Counted from the stretch's first letter, positions 50,601 through 59,337 are shown. The stretch is DNA of 64,000 nucleotides from JACPPO01 sp965262505 (GCA_965262505.1 CBDHFM010000030.1:4030001-4094000); one strand, 5' to 3'. The notes: generated by a model from the letters alone, not told the origin. Made by a program: numbers and translations.

Positions 50601-51162
50601 AGGGCAAGGGCAGGGCGAGCAGGGCCAGGGGCAAGCACAAGGCCAGGGACAGGGCCAGGGCGAGGGCCAAGGACAGGGCCAGGGCCAGGGCCAAGGCGGC
50701 CAGCAAGCTGGTGGCGGCGGGAATGCCAATGGCGCCGCCAACGGTGGTTTCGGCGGCGACAACCTGGGCGGCGGGTACGGAGGCGGCTGGGGATGGGGTC
50801 GCGACTGGCGCCTCACTGAAGAGGACATCCGGCAGCTGCGCGGCGAAGTGCGCCAGTGGACCGGGGAAGCGCGGGAGCTGCGGGGCGATCTCACCGCCGA
50901 GAACATCGACCCGGGCGAGCTCGACGAAATTCTCCGCGCGCTGCGGCAACTGGATGACCCGCGCGTCTACCAGGATGCCTCCGAGTTGCAACGGTTGCAG
51001 TCGACGGTGGCCGAGGGACTGAAGCGGCTTGAGTTCGGTCTTAGACGGCAGGCCGAGGCCGACACCAACACGATCGTGCTTTCCGGATCCGACGAGGTCC
51101 CGGAGGAATTCCGCAAGCTGGTGCAGGAGTATTACCGGTCGCTCGCCAGGACCTCTGAATGA
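47611..51162 (+). CDS. Giant DUF4175-type membrane protein with coiled coil and Gln-Gly repeats
   Basis: 1183 residues. Two membrane helices near residues 35-90 are followed by Ig-like domains to about 510. Residues about 520-960 form a long charged, Gln/Ala-rich coiled coil with two poly-Gly linkers. A Gln-Gly low-complexity tract (about 985-1035), a Gly/Trp-rich segment and a conserved C-terminal helical domain (WRLTEEDIRQLRGEVRQW) complete it. The size and layout fit DUF4175 proteins of MoxR clusters. Function unknown; it could be a structural scaffold. SD GAGAGG. The stop overlaps the DUF4159 gene (ATGA). Confidence 0.82.
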   Translation: MLEYNEYLQRRSTTPLDLTQIVSAVRSRWRLKLALRGVARSVGVAVALFVVAAYGLEWARFTASSIIAARILLASAVIASIFYFLVRPLRRSVTDEQVALYLEEHEPSLQAKLVSAVEASRQGTASASVALVRRLVEQALEACALTNAARRTEEAPLRRWGIVLGGVAAVATLIVLLGPTFVRNALSAILLVQRSVEAAIPYRIAVMPGDIDVPRGADQNISATLSGFESEEATVMLRRGPTEAYEEMPLVLGEEGRYEGMVFDVDAPLEYFVEADGVRSSVFTLTVVDAPYVERVELEYHFPAYTGLEPHRIEDGGDIAVLKGTEVRLRVFSTMQTPGGRVALNEEESAALTAQADGSLTAAFTADRDGFYRIELDAPSGERMAASPQYTIDVLTDQPPSVSFAKPGRDISASSIEEVYVEAQAEDDFGVRDLELVYSVNGGPEQTVGLFGGSTRLPEVTAGHTFYLEELGVEPGDSVSYYARAQDDSGVRSQPVSSDLYFLRIRPFGRDFRQAQSQGGGGGGGGGGGQVEALSEQQREIISATFNVQRDRSTYTAAKLRESTTVVGLSQSRLREQVEGLLTRMNSQLIERDPAFETIAGLLPQAVEAMTEAEGRLAAASPDTALPPEHRALQLLQKAEEEYEQQISVQQGGGGGGGGGGSAQQQELAEIFEQELENMASRYETANQAQQQSADREVDELLEKLKELARRQEQEAARQRLRALDQSGGGSGGAAQQRALAEQAEEAARRLERLAREENRPDLQEAARELQQAADAMRRAAAGGDGNAAAQAAAALERLQETERQLQQNQAGRAERDIADAIRQADEIARRQDEAGDAARELAEVPNSAARREQAQRVNEQKSDLEARLNSLEQQLDRSARDASATETAASRKMAEAAALIRDDRLGDKLRYSQNLVNRGSPPEFVNAAESEIAGGIEEVRERLSEAAGAIGQGEENANRMENALERARRLARAAESIQERTRERAQQGQQGQQGEQGQGQGEQGQGQAQGQGQGQGEGQGQGQGQGQGGQQAGGGGNANGAANGGFGGDNLGGGYGGGWGWGRDWRLTEEDIRQLRGEVRQWTGEARELRGDLTAENIDPGELDEILRALRQLDDPRVYQDASELQRLQSTVAEGLKRLEFGLRRQAEADTNTIVLSGSDEVPEEFRKLVQEYYRSLARTSE
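50570..50707 (+). repeat. Low-complexity CAGGGC hexamer tract
   Basis: About 23 degenerate hexamers (CAGGGC/CAAGGC and variants) encoding (Gln-Gly)n inside the DUF4175 gene. It is prone to length change. Confidence 0.85.
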
Positions 51163-51977
51163 AATCAGTCTCCGTGGCGCTGGTGCTGGTGTTCTGCCTC
51201 GCCAGCGTGGCGGATGCGCAGTTCGGGCGCCGCGGCCGCAACCGACGGTATCCGCCGAAGTATGCACAGGCCGACAGCTTTGGTCGAGGCTTCAACTTCT
51301 GCCGGGCCGTCTACACGAGCGGTCGCCGGGAGCCAGGGGGGCAGGGGTGGTCCACCGACTATCCGGACGCCGAACGGAACTTCTCTACCCGCCTCTCAGA
51401 ACTCACCAAGACGCGCGTGAGCACGGACTCCGCCGGCCGCCCCGATCACCTGGTCGTGCGGTTGACGGAGGACGCCCTGTACCAGTGCCCATATCTCCAC
51501 ATGGAAGACGTGGGCACCGCGTCGCTGACTGACGCGGAGGTGCTCGGACTCCGTTCATTCCTGCTGAAGGGTGGATTCCTCTGGGTGGACGATTACTGGG
51601 GTAGCTACGCCGGGCACAGCTGGCTCTCCCAGCTTGAGCGCATCCTCCCGCCCTCGGAGTATCCGGTGCAGGATCTCTCCCTGGATCACCCGATTTTCAA
51701 GACGATGTTCGAGGTGACGGCCCTGCCGCAGATCCCGTCGATCCAGTTCTGGCGCACGAGCGGCGGCGGCACGTCGGAGCGCGGGTCCGACAGCGCGACA
51801 CCGACCATCCGTGGTATCGCCGATCGTCACGGCAACCTGATGGTGGTGATGACGCACAACACCGACATCTCCGACGCCTGGGAGCGCGAAGGGGAGGATC
51901 CGCGTTTCTTCTACAAGTTTTCTCCTGACGGCTACGCCGTCGGCATAAACGTCATCCTCTACGCGTTGACCCACTGA
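51159..51977 (+). CDS. DUF4159 secreted protein, copy 2
   Basis: 272 residues with a signal peptide (VALVLVFCLASVADAQ). It is clearly paralogous to the protein at 36888-37727: FNFCRAVYTSGRR, RLSELTKT, GGFLWVDDYWG, MTHNTDISDAWE and the ending INVILYALTH. It is part of the MoxR operon, with an ATGA start overlap. The family is often C-terminal to, or encoded beside, BatA-type proteins. It is presumably a periplasmic partner (inference). Confidence 0.88.
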   Translation: MKSVSVALVLVFCLASVADAQFGRRGRNRRYPPKYAQADSFGRGFNFCRAVYTSGRREPGGQGWSTDYPDAERNFSTRLSELTKTRVSTDSAGRPDHLVVRLTEDALYQCPYLHMEDVGTASLTDAEVLGLRSFLLKGGFLWVDDYWGSYAGHSWLSQLERILPPSEYPVQDLSLDHPIFKTMFEVTALPQIPSIQFWRTSGGGTSERGSDSATPTIRGIADRHGNLMVVMTHNTDISDAWEREGEDPRFFYKFSPDGYAVGINVILYALTH

Positions 51978-51987
51978 TGGTGTCTTC

Positions 51988-52764
51988 ATGCGCATAACGC
52001 CGGCCGTCGGAGCGTTGCTTCTCCTGGTCCTTGTTGTGCCGCTGCTGGCAGCCGGGCAGGGGCGGTTCCGCCGTCAGGCCCGCCAGGTGACCGCGACCGT
52101 CGACTACGACAGCCACTTTGTCTTCACCCGCATCCGCTACGGAGCCGGGACAGCCGGACTGGCGCGCGGGTTCTTCCGCGGCGGCGGCGGCTGGGAGCAC
52201 GACTATCCGACCGCGGACCGCAACCTCGCGGCCATTCTCGACTACATCACCAACATGCGGGTCCGGTTGGACGGCAGCAACATCCTCGATCTCGACGACC
52301 CGCTGATTTTCGAGAACCCGATCATCTACATGTCGGAGCCTGGTAACTGGACATCCAACGACGAGGAAGCGAAGAACCTGCGAGCGTACCTCCTGAAGGG
52401 CGGGTTCATCATTTTCGACGACTTCGAGGGCGCCAGAATGTGGCGCAACCTCGTCGCGCAGATGAGGCGCGCCCTGCCAGACCTCCACTTCATCCCCCTC
52501 GACGTCAGCCATCCTGTTTTTCAGACGTTCTTTGGCATCCAGCATCTCGACGTGCCGCATCCCTTGATGCGCGGCATCACGCCTGATTTCTTTGGAATGT
52601 TCGAGGATAACGATCCATCCGGCCGGATGATTGCGCTGGCGAACTATAACAACGACCTGGGCGATTACTGGGAGTGGTCGGCTGAAGGGTTGTACGGCAG
52701 CGATCCCACGAACGACGCTTACCGACTTGGCGTCAACTACATCGTCTACGCGATGACGCACTGA
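51988..52764 (+). CDS. DUF4159 secreted protein, copy 3 (divergent)
   Basis: 258 residues with a signal peptide (VGALLLLVLVVPLLAAGQ). It is more distant from the other two copies but keeps the same outline: FVFTRIRYG, WEHDYPTADRNL, KGGFIIFDDFEG, HFIPLDVSHPVFQ and the ending YIVYAMTH. It begins 10 bp after copy 2 and is the last gene of the operon. The differences suggest a distinct but complementary role rather than a simple duplicate. Confidence 0.85.
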   Translation: MRITPAVGALLLLVLVVPLLAAGQGRFRRQARQVTATVDYDSHFVFTRIRYGAGTAGLARGFFRGGGGWEHDYPTADRNLAAILDYITNMRVRLDGSNILDLDDPLIFENPIIYMSEPGNWTSNDEEAKNLRAYLLKGGFIIFDDFEGARMWRNLVAQMRRALPDLHFIPLDVSHPVFQTFFGIQHLDVPHPLMRGITPDFFGMFEDNDPSGRMIALANYNNDLGDYWEWSAEGLYGSDPTNDAYRLGVNYIVYAMTH

Positions 52765-52821
52765 CGATGAGTGCGAAGGGCGAATCTGGTTGTTCGCTGC
52801 CTCGCAGCGAGCACCTCGAAC

Positions 52822-52827
52822 TATGAT
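52822..52827 (+). promoter_or_regulatory. Candidate -10 box of the RhlE-type helicase gene
   Basis: TATGAT ends 5 nt before the ATG. No SD. This placement predicts a leaderless transcript. Confidence 0.45.
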
Positions 52828-52832
52828 GGTGC

Positions 52833-54131
52833 ATGCCGTTTTCCTCTCTCGCGCTGCATCCCGCGCTCCTTAAAGCCGTCCGTGAGCTCGGTTTCGCGCG
52901 GCCGACACCCATTCAAGCCGACGCGATCCCTTCCGGTGTTGCGGGGCGCGACGTGCTCGCTTGCGCACAGACCGGGAGCGGAAAGACGGCGGCGTTCCTG
53001 CTGCCCATCATCCACAAGCTGATCGATCGCCAGCGGCGGACGACGCGGGCGCTCGTGCTGACGCCGACGCGCGAGCTGGCCGCACAAATTCTCGAGGACC
53101 TGAACGCGCTCGCGGTGCACACACCGGTGACGGGGGCCTCGGTGTACGGCGGCGTCGGCATGGGACCACAGGAGCATGCGTTCCGCAGCGGCGTGGACGT
53201 TATCATCGCCACGCCAGGGAGGCTGCTCGATCATTTCCGCTCGGCGTACGCGAAGCTGGACGGCGTCGAGTACCTCGTCCTGGATGAGGCGGATCGCATG
53301 CTTGACATGGGGTTCCTGCCGGACATCCGCCGTGTACTTCGTCACATTCCGACACGTCGTCAGACGATGTTCTTCAGTGCCACGATGCCGCCGCTTATCG
53401 GGAAGCTGGCATCGGAGATGTTGAAGAATCCCGCGATGATCAACCTGCGGCGCCATGTGGGACCGGCCATCGGTATCGCGCAGGCGGTGTACCCGGTGCC
53501 GCAGGACCTAAAGGGCCCGCTGCTCGTCCAGCTCCTGGAGCGGGACATTCTGCAGGAGGCGCTGGTCTTCACGCGCACCAAGCATCGCGCGAACCGGCTG
53601 GCAGATCTGCTGGTACGGCACCGCCTCAACGCCGCGAGGATCCACGGCAATCGGTCGCAGACGCAACGAACAGAAGCGCTCGCGGGGTTTAAGAGCGGTA
53701 AGTATCGCGTGCTGGTCGCCACCGATATCGCGGCCCGCGGCATCGACGTCGAGGCGCTCAGCCATGTCGTCAATTTTGATGTGCCCGTCGTACCAGACGA
53801 CTACATCCACCGAGTCGGCCGCACAGGGCGTGCCGAGCTGACAGGCGATGCGTTTACGTTCGTGTCGCCGGAGGAGGAGGGCGATCTGAGGGCGATCGAG
53901 CGCGCGATCGGCAAGGGGTTGCCACGCGTGACACTTCCAGACTTCGATTACCTGGCGAGGCCGAAGGCCAAACTCGAGGTGCCGCTGGCAGAACGCATCG
54001 CCGCGATACGGTCACGAAAGACCCAGGAACGGGCGCGGGCGAAGGTGAAGGCGCAGCGGCGGGCGCCACAGGGTAGTGGGCACAGCAGCGCACCAGCCCG
54101 CCGGTCGACGGGCACCAGACGCCGTCGCTGA
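52833..54131 (+). CDS. DEAD-box RNA helicase, RhlE type
   Basis: 432 residues. Q motif with FARPTPIQ, motif I QTGSGKT (about 46-52), motif II VLDEADRMLDMGF, motif III SAT, and motif VI HRVGRTGR are all present. The tail is short, basic and Arg/Lys-rich, as in RhlE proteins that act in ribosome maturation or cold adaptation. Downstream, cystathionine beta-synthase starts after 19 bp but has its own -10 box. Confidence 0.93.
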   Translation: MPFSSLALHPALLKAVRELGFARPTPIQADAIPSGVAGRDVLACAQTGSGKTAAFLLPIIHKLIDRQRRTTRALVLTPTRELAAQILEDLNALAVHTPVTGASVYGGVGMGPQEHAFRSGVDVIIATPGRLLDHFRSAYAKLDGVEYLVLDEADRMLDMGFLPDIRRVLRHIPTRRQTMFFSATMPPLIGKLASEMLKNPAMINLRRHVGPAIGIAQAVYPVPQDLKGPLLVQLLERDILQEALVFTRTKHRANRLADLLVRHRLNAARIHGNRSQTQRTEALAGFKSGKYRVLVATDIAARGIDVEALSHVVNFDVPVVPDDYIHRVGRTGRAELTGDAFTFVSPEEEGDLRAIERAIGKGLPRVTLPDFDYLARPKAKLEVPLAERIAAIRSRKTQERARAKVKAQRRAPQGSGHSSAPARRSTGTRRRR

Positions 54132-54138
54132 TGCAGGA

Positions 54139-54144
54139 TAAGAT
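54139..54144 (+). promoter_or_regulatory. Candidate -10 box of the cystathionine beta-synthase gene
   Basis: TAAGAT ends 6 nt before the GTG start, the spacing of a leaderless promoter. No SD. Confidence 0.45.
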
Positions 54145-54150
54145 CGGGCG

Positions 54151-55536
54151 GTGTCGCACCCACCAGGCCTGAAGATCTGCGACAGCATCCTCGACACCAT
54201 CGGCCACACCCCGATGGTCCGCATCAATGCGATCACGCGCGGCGTGATCGACGCCACGGTTCTCGTCAAGGTGGAAACGTTCAACCCCGGCCACTCGATC
54301 AAGGACCGTATGGCGGTCAAGATGATCGAGGACGCGGAAAAGGCCGGCCTGCTGAAGCCGGGCGGCACGATCATCGAGGGGACCTCTGGTAATACGGGTA
54401 TGGGCCTGGCGATCGCGGCGGTTGTCAAGGGCTATAGGTGCATCTTCACCACGACAGACAAGCAATCGAAGGAGAAGGCCGACGCGCTGAAAGCCTTCGG
54501 TGCGGAGGTCATCGTCTGTCCGACCGATGTCGACCCCGAGGATCCACGGTCGTATTACGCGGTGTCCTCACGGCTGGAGCGGGAGATCCCGAATTCCTGG
54601 AAGGCCGATCAGTACGACAACCTGTCGAATGCGCAGGCGCACTACGAGCAGACCGGCCCCGAGATCTGGGAGCAGACCGACGGCCGCGTGACGCACCTCG
54701 TGTGCGGGGTTGGTACCGGCGGGACGATCACCGGCGTCGGCCGCTATCTCAAGGAACGTAATCAGCAGATCAAGCTCTGGGGAATCGACACGTATGGGTC
54801 GGTCTTCAAGAAATACAAGGAGACCGGTGTCTTCGACAAGAACGAGATCTACCCGTACATCACCGAGGGCATCGGCGAAGACTTCCTGCCCGCCAACGTC
54901 GACTTCGGCATCATCGACCACTTCGAGAAAGTGACCGACAAGGATGCTGCGGTCATGACGCGGCGGATCACGCGCGAGGAAGGGATCTTTGCTGGCAACT
55001 CGGCGGGCTCCGCGATGGCCGGGCTGCTTCAGCTTAGGGACCACTTCACGAAGGACGATGTGATCGTCGTCATACTGCACGACCACGGCTCCAGGTATCT
55101 CGCGAAGATGTACAACGACGAGTGGATGCGCGCGAAGGGCTTCCTCGAAGTCACCGGCATGACTGCCCACGACCTGGTGGCGCTCGGCCTGTCAGGGGAG
55201 CTCTACGCGGTGGAAGCCGAGCGGCCTGTCGAGGAAGCGATCCGCGTGATGAGCGACCACGATTTCTCGCAGATATCCGTCACGCGAGACGGCCGCATTG
55301 TCGGGTCGCTGAACGAGTCGCATCTGTACAACGAGTTCGTCCGAAACCAGGAGATCAGACTGAAGCCGGTCGAGGCGATCATGCAGCCCGTGTTCGCGTT
55401 TGCCGACATCACCACGCCGGTGGAGCTGCTCTCGACGATGATCACGCCGGAGAATCCGGCGGTGCTCGTCCGCGATTTCAAGACCGAGAAGACCTTCATC
55501 ATCACCAGGTCCGACATCATCCGGGTGTTGATGTGA
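54151..55536 (+). CDS. Cystathionine beta-synthase with CBS-domain pair
   Basis: 461 residues. The PLP domain (about 1-320) carries the Schiff-base lysine K51 in NPGHSIKDRMA, the cofactor phosphate loop GVGTGGTITG and the substrate loop EGTSGNTG. Two CBS motifs fill residues about 340-461 (the YAVEAERPVEEAIRVMSDHD region and VEAIMQPVFAFADITTPV). It condenses serine and homocysteine to cystathionine in transsulfuration. The CBS pair suggests nucleotide or SAM sensing. There is no heme-binding N-terminal extension. Confidence 0.92.
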   Translation: MSHPPGLKICDSILDTIGHTPMVRINAITRGVIDATVLVKVETFNPGHSIKDRMAVKMIEDAEKAGLLKPGGTIIEGTSGNTGMGLAIAAVVKGYRCIFTTTDKQSKEKADALKAFGAEVIVCPTDVDPEDPRSYYAVSSRLEREIPNSWKADQYDNLSNAQAHYEQTGPEIWEQTDGRVTHLVCGVGTGGTITGVGRYLKERNQQIKLWGIDTYGSVFKKYKETGVFDKNEIYPYITEGIGEDFLPANVDFGIIDHFEKVTDKDAAVMTRRITREEGIFAGNSAGSAMAGLLQLRDHFTKDDVIVVILHDHGSRYLAKMYNDEWMRAKGFLEVTGMTAHDLVALGLSGELYAVEAERPVEEAIRVMSDHDFSQISVTRDGRIVGSLNESHLYNEFVRNQEIRLKPVEAIMQPVFAFADITTPVELLSTMITPENPAVLVRDFKTEKTFIITRSDIIRVLM

Positions 55537-56937
55537 TCAGTCCAGCGCCTTGACGATGTTCTCGACGACCTTCTTCGCGTCGCCGAACACCATCATCGTC
55601 CTGTCCATGTAGAAGAGCGGGTTGTCGACGCCCGCGTATCCGGCGGCCATCGAACGCTTGTTGACGAGCACGGCACGCGCCTTGTGTGCCTCGAGAATCG
55701 GCATTCCGTAGATCGGGCTGCCCTTCTGCTCCGCAAGCGGATTCACGACGTCATTGGCACCGAGGACGAAGGCGACATCGGTCGAGCTGAAATCACTATT
55801 GATCTCCTCCATCTCGACGACCTGGTCGTACGGCACCTCGGCTTCTGCGAGGAGTACGTTCATGTGACCCGGCATCCGCCCCGCGACCGGGTGGATGGCG
55901 TAGCGCACGTGGACACCCCTGGCGCTCAACTTTTGGACCATTTCCTTGACGGCATGCTGGGCACGGCCGACAGCCAGGCCGTAGCCCGGCACGATGATCA
56001 CGCTGTCCGCATTGCCAAGAAGGAACGCGATGTCTTCTGGCGATCCGGACTTGACGGTCCTCTGCGCCGCGTCGGCGGAGATGTCGCCATCGGCGCCGCC
56101 GAAGCCACCGAGGATGACGCTGAAAAACGACCGGTTCATCGCCCTGCACATGATGTACGACAGGATCGCGCCCGACGATCCCACCAAGGCCCCCGCGATG
56201 ATGAGCAGCGGGTTATTGAGCGAAAAGCCGATACCGGCTGCGGCCCAGCCGGAGTAACTGTTCAGCATCGAGATCACGACCGGCATGTCGGCGCCGCCGA
56301 TCGGGATGATGACCAGCACGCCCAGCAGGAACGCCACGCCGGTCATTCCGACGAACGACGGCCACTGGTCTCCAGGAAGAGCGTTCACGAACATGATCCC
56401 GCAGCCGATCATGATCAAGGCCAGGACCAGGTTCACCTGGTGCTGGCCCGCGAACGTGACCGGCGCGCTGGAGAAGACGCGTCCGTACTTCCCGAGGCCG
56501 GCCAGCTTCCCGAACGCGACCACGGATCCGGAAAAGGTGATCGCGCCGACGAAGGTGCCGATGAACAGCTCAATGCGGTTGCCGATCGGGATCGGGTATT
56601 CGACGTTGAACAAGAGGGGATCGCTGACGACGGCAATCGCGATCAGCACCGCAGCCATGCCCACGAGCGAATGCATCCCCGCCACGAGCTCGGGCATCTG
56701 GGTCATCTGCACGCGCCTGGCAATGAGGAGGCCGACGATGCCTCCGACGGCCATCATGCCGAGTGCCACGTCGATTCGGCGAGTGATGGCGAGCGTCGTG
56801 ACGACGGCAATCGCCATCCCGATCATGCCGAAGAGGTTGCCGCGCCGGGCCGAGCTTGGACGCGACAGGCCGCTGAGCGTCAGGATGAACAGGACGCTCG
56901 CAATCAGGTACGAAATCGCGCTCTGGTTGCCCGACAT
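55537..56937 (-). CDS. pntB: NAD(P) transhydrogenase beta subunit
   Basis: 466 residues. Eight or nine membrane helices in the first 270 residues form the proton channel; the C-terminal NADP-binding domain has the loop VPGYGLAVGRAQ and GANDVVNPLA. It couples proton flow to hydride transfer from NADH to NADP. ATG at 56937 (SGNQSAISYLIASVLF) was chosen, since earlier codons overlap pntA2. It is the last gene of the three-gene pnt operon and ends 1 bp from the convergent CBS gene. Confidence 0.94.
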   Translation of the reverse strand: MSGNQSAISYLIASVLFILTLSGLSRPSSARRGNLFGMIGMAIAVVTTLAITRRIDVALGMMAVGGIVGLLIARRVQMTQMPELVAGMHSLVGMAAVLIAIAVVSDPLLFNVEYPIPIGNRIELFIGTFVGAITFSGSVVAFGKLAGLGKYGRVFSSAPVTFAGQHQVNLVLALIMIGCGIMFVNALPGDQWPSFVGMTGVAFLLGVLVIIPIGGADMPVVISMLNSYSGWAAAGIGFSLNNPLLIIAGALVGSSGAILSYIMCRAMNRSFFSVILGGFGGADGDISADAAQRTVKSGSPEDIAFLLGNADSVIIVPGYGLAVGRAQHAVKEMVQKLSARGVHVRYAIHPVAGRMPGHMNVLLAEAEVPYDQVVEMEEINSDFSSTDVAFVLGANDVVNPLAEQKGSPIYGMPILEAHKARAVLVNKRSMAAGYAGVDNPLFYMDRTMMVFGDAKKVVENIVKALD

Positions 56938-56941
56938 CGTG

Positions 56942-57250
56942 CTACGGCTTCCCTGTCTCTTCCTTCTTCTTGAACATGGCGAGCATGCGCTGGCTGACCA
57001 TGAAGCCACCAAAGATATTTATGGCGACGAGTCCGACCGCGATCGCGCCGAGGATGGCGCCGAGGCCCACGGTGCCGGGTCCGGCCGCGAGAATCGCGCC
57101 TACGATGATGACCGAGCTGATCGCGTTGGTGACGCTCATGAGTGGCGTATGCAACGCCGGCGTCACGTTCCAGACGACGTGATAGCCGACGAAAACAGCC
57201 AGCACGAACACGGTGATGTTGATGATCGTGGGGTCGACGGTTCCGGTCAT
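56942..57250 (-). CDS. NAD(P) transhydrogenase alpha subunit, membrane part
   Basis: 102 residues with three helices (NITVFVLAVFVGYHVVW, LMSVTNAISSVIIVGAILAA, ILGAIAVGLVAINIFGGFMV). It corresponds to the C-terminal membrane domain of E. coli PntA, here a separate polypeptide (PntA2/PntAB), as in the Rhodospirillum three-subunit type. The start overlaps the PntA1 stop (ATGA), and there is a 4-bp gap to pntB. Confidence 0.93.
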   Translation of the reverse strand: MTGTVDPTIINITVFVLAVFVGYHVVWNVTPALHTPLMSVTNAISSVIIVGAILAAGPGTVGLGAILGAIAVGLVAINIFGGFMVSQRMLAMFKKKEETGKP

Positions 57251-58389
57251 GCGGGTGAGGCCTCACGCTTGTGCACCGTGGCGCCGTCGATACAGACGAG
57301 CGACGCGCCGATGATGTCGTCGGTCCGGTCGATTCTCAAACCGCCGGTCTCCGGGTCAACCAGAAGGTTCACGAAACTCAGCAGGTTGCGTGCGTACAAT
57401 GCGCTGGCATCGGCGGCCACCATGGCGGGAAGGTTCGTGTGCCCGACGAGCACGACCCCATGCGCCACGGTCACGCGGTCCCGTTCCGTGAGCGCGCAGT
57501 TGCCTCCCTGTTCGGCCGCGATGTCGACGATCACTGATCCCGGTTTCATTCGCTGGACCGTGTCATCCCGCAGTAACACCGGCGCACGCCGGCCAGGGAC
57601 AAGCGCGGTGGTGATGATGATGTCCGCGACGCGAGCCCGTTCATCGATCAGCGCGGCCTGCCGCTGCTTGTAGTCATCACCCATTTCGCGCGCGTAGCCG
57701 CCGGCAGTGTCCGCGGCGGTCTTTTCGGCTTCGGATGCCGGCACGTCGACAAACCGGGCGCCAAGCGACTCGACCTGCTCCTTGACCGCCGGACGCACGT
57801 CGAACACCTCGACCACGGCGCCAAGCCGTTTGGCCGTGGCGATCGCCTGCAGGCCCGCAACACCGGCGCCGAGAACGAGCACGCGCGCCGCCTTGACCGT
57901 GCCTGCCGCGGTCATCAGCATGGGCATGAAGCGGGCATACTCGCTGGCCGCGAGGAGGACCGCCTTGTAGCCGGCGATATTGGCCTGAGACGACAGCACA
58001 TCCATGGTCTGCGCACGCGTCGTGCGCGGGATGGCTTCCATGGCGAACGCCGTGACGCCCGTCGCGGCAAGCGCGTTAATGCCCGCGTCGTCGTGAGGGC
58101 TGAGAAGACCCACCAGCACCGCGCCACGCCGCAGCAGCGGCAGCTCGGCGGCATCGGGTGCGCGTACCTTGAGGACGATATCGCACTGCGCGTAGACATC
58201 GGCGCCACAAGCCGCAATGGCGGCACCCGCTGCCTGGAAGTCGGCGTCGAGGATGCTCGCGGCGACGCCAGCGTGCGCCTGGACTGTCAGCGTGTGGCGG
58301 CCACTCTGGACGAGTTTCCGAACCGTCTCAGGCGTCGCGGCCACACGCGTCTCACCGGGCCAGATCTCAGCGGGAATACCGATGTGCAT
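57247..58389 (-). CDS. NAD(P) transhydrogenase alpha subunit, NAD-binding part
   Basis: 380 residues, soluble. GIPAEIWPGETRVAATPETV at the start, the NAD(H) loop VLGAGVAGLQAIATAKRLGA and RPAVKEQVESLGARFV mark the alanine dehydrogenase/PntA fold. It binds NADH on the cytoplasmic side of the complex. The ATG at 58389 gives the family N-terminus. It is first gene of the operon. The 170-bp divergent region to the dehydrogenase gene shows no clear promoter for this side. Confidence 0.94.
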   Translation of the reverse strand: MHIGIPAEIWPGETRVAATPETVRKLVQSGRHTLTVQAHAGVAASILDADFQAAGAAIAACGADVYAQCDIVLKVRAPDAAELPLLRRGAVLVGLLSPHDDAGINALAATGVTAFAMEAIPRTTRAQTMDVLSSQANIAGYKAVLLAASEYARFMPMLMTAAGTVKAARVLVLGAGVAGLQAIATAKRLGAVVEVFDVRPAVKEQVESLGARFVDVPASEAEKTAADTAGGYAREMGDDYKQRQAALIDERARVADIIITTALVPGRRAPVLLRDDTVQRMKPGSVIVDIAAEQGGNCALTERDRVTVAHGVVLVGHTNLPAMVAADASALYARNLLSFVNLLVDPETGGLRIDRTDDIIGASLVCIDGATVHKREASPA

Positions 58390-58543
58390 GTGAGATGGGT
58401 TCCTGTCGGGCGACGAGCCGCCACCTATCGCGCGACCCGCGGACGCGGAGATCAAATGGCCTTCATGATCCCACCTACGATTCTTACCCATGTCGGCTCG
58501 AATTCAAATGGCCACCGGTCGCGGCCGCCGAGGGCAGAGCAGA

Positions 58544-58549
58544 TATGAT
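58544..58549 (+). promoter_or_regulatory. Candidate -10 box of the SDR gene
   Basis: TATGAT ends 10 nt before the ATG; no SD in the gap. Confidence 0.35.
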
Positions 58550-58559
58550 CTAGCGTTCG

Positions 58560-59336
58560 ATGGATCTTGGCCTCAAGGACAAAGTCGCCGTGGTGACCGG
58601 TTCCAGTCGCGGGCTGGGACTGGCGACCGCCAGGGCGTTGGCTGCGGAGGGGTGCCGCGTCTGTGTGTGCGCGCGTGGGGAAGGACGTCTTCGCGAGGCG
58701 GCAAGCGAGGTTGCGGCGGTGGCGGGAGATGCCGGAAGCGTGCTTCCGGTGGTCGCCGACGTGACCCAGGCTGACGGCGTCCGGTCAGTCATCGATCGGA
58801 CGGTGGCGGCGTTCGGGGGCCTCGACATCCTGGTCAACAACGTGGGCCTGGGAGGCGGCGGCGGGCTGCTCGAGACCTCCGACGAGCAGTGGCAGGAAGC
58901 GTTCGATCACACGTTGTTTCCGGCGGTGCGCGCGTCGAGGCTCGCCGTGCCGCACATGCAGCAGCGCGGCGGCGGCGTCATCGTGATCATTGCCTCGATC
59001 TTCGGGCGGGAGGCGGGTGGCCGCATGACCTACAACACGATGAAGGCGGCGGACATCAGCCTTGCGAAATCACTTGCCCAGCAGCTTGCCCCCTCCAATA
59101 TTCGGGTGAACAGCGTGTCGCCGGGGTCGATTCTCTTCGAGGGAGGCTCGTGGTGGCGCCGGCAGCAGGCGGATCCCGCGGGCATTGCCGAGTTCGTCAC
59201 GAGCGAGCTTCCGTTCGGTCGTTTCGGCAGATCCGAAGAAGTGGGGGATGTCGTGGCGTTTCTGTGCTCGGCGCGCGCCAGCTGGATCAGCGGGGCTTCC
59301 ATCGTCGTCGACGGGTGTCAGAGCAGGGCGTTTTGA
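58560..59336 (+). CDS. Short-chain dehydrogenase/reductase
   Basis: 258 residues with a Rossmann fold. The cofactor loop TGSSRGLG (13-20), NNVG at about 93-96, catalytic S146, Y158 and K162 (YNTMK) are all present, as is the C-terminal ISGASIVVDG. Arg after the second strand (CARGEGR) suggests NADP preference. The substrate is unknown; it resembles 3-oxoacyl-ACP reductase-type SDRs, but no fatty-acid genes are near. Confidence 0.9.
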   Translation: MDLGLKDKVAVVTGSSRGLGLATARALAAEGCRVCVCARGEGRLREAASEVAAVAGDAGSVLPVVADVTQADGVRSVIDRTVAAFGGLDILVNNVGLGGGGGLLETSDEQWQEAFDHTLFPAVRASRLAVPHMQQRGGGVIVIIASIFGREAGGRMTYNTMKAADISLAKSLAQQLAPSNIRVNSVSPGSILFEGGSWWRRQQADPAGIAEFVTSELPFGRFGRSEEVGDVVAFLCSARASWISGASIVVDGCQSRAF

Positions 59337-59337
59337 G

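Noticed and set aside
50570..50707. Regular short repeats that look like a CRISPR array at first sight
   Set aside because: The hexamers are directly adjacent without spacers and encode a Gln-Gly tract inside an intact gene.
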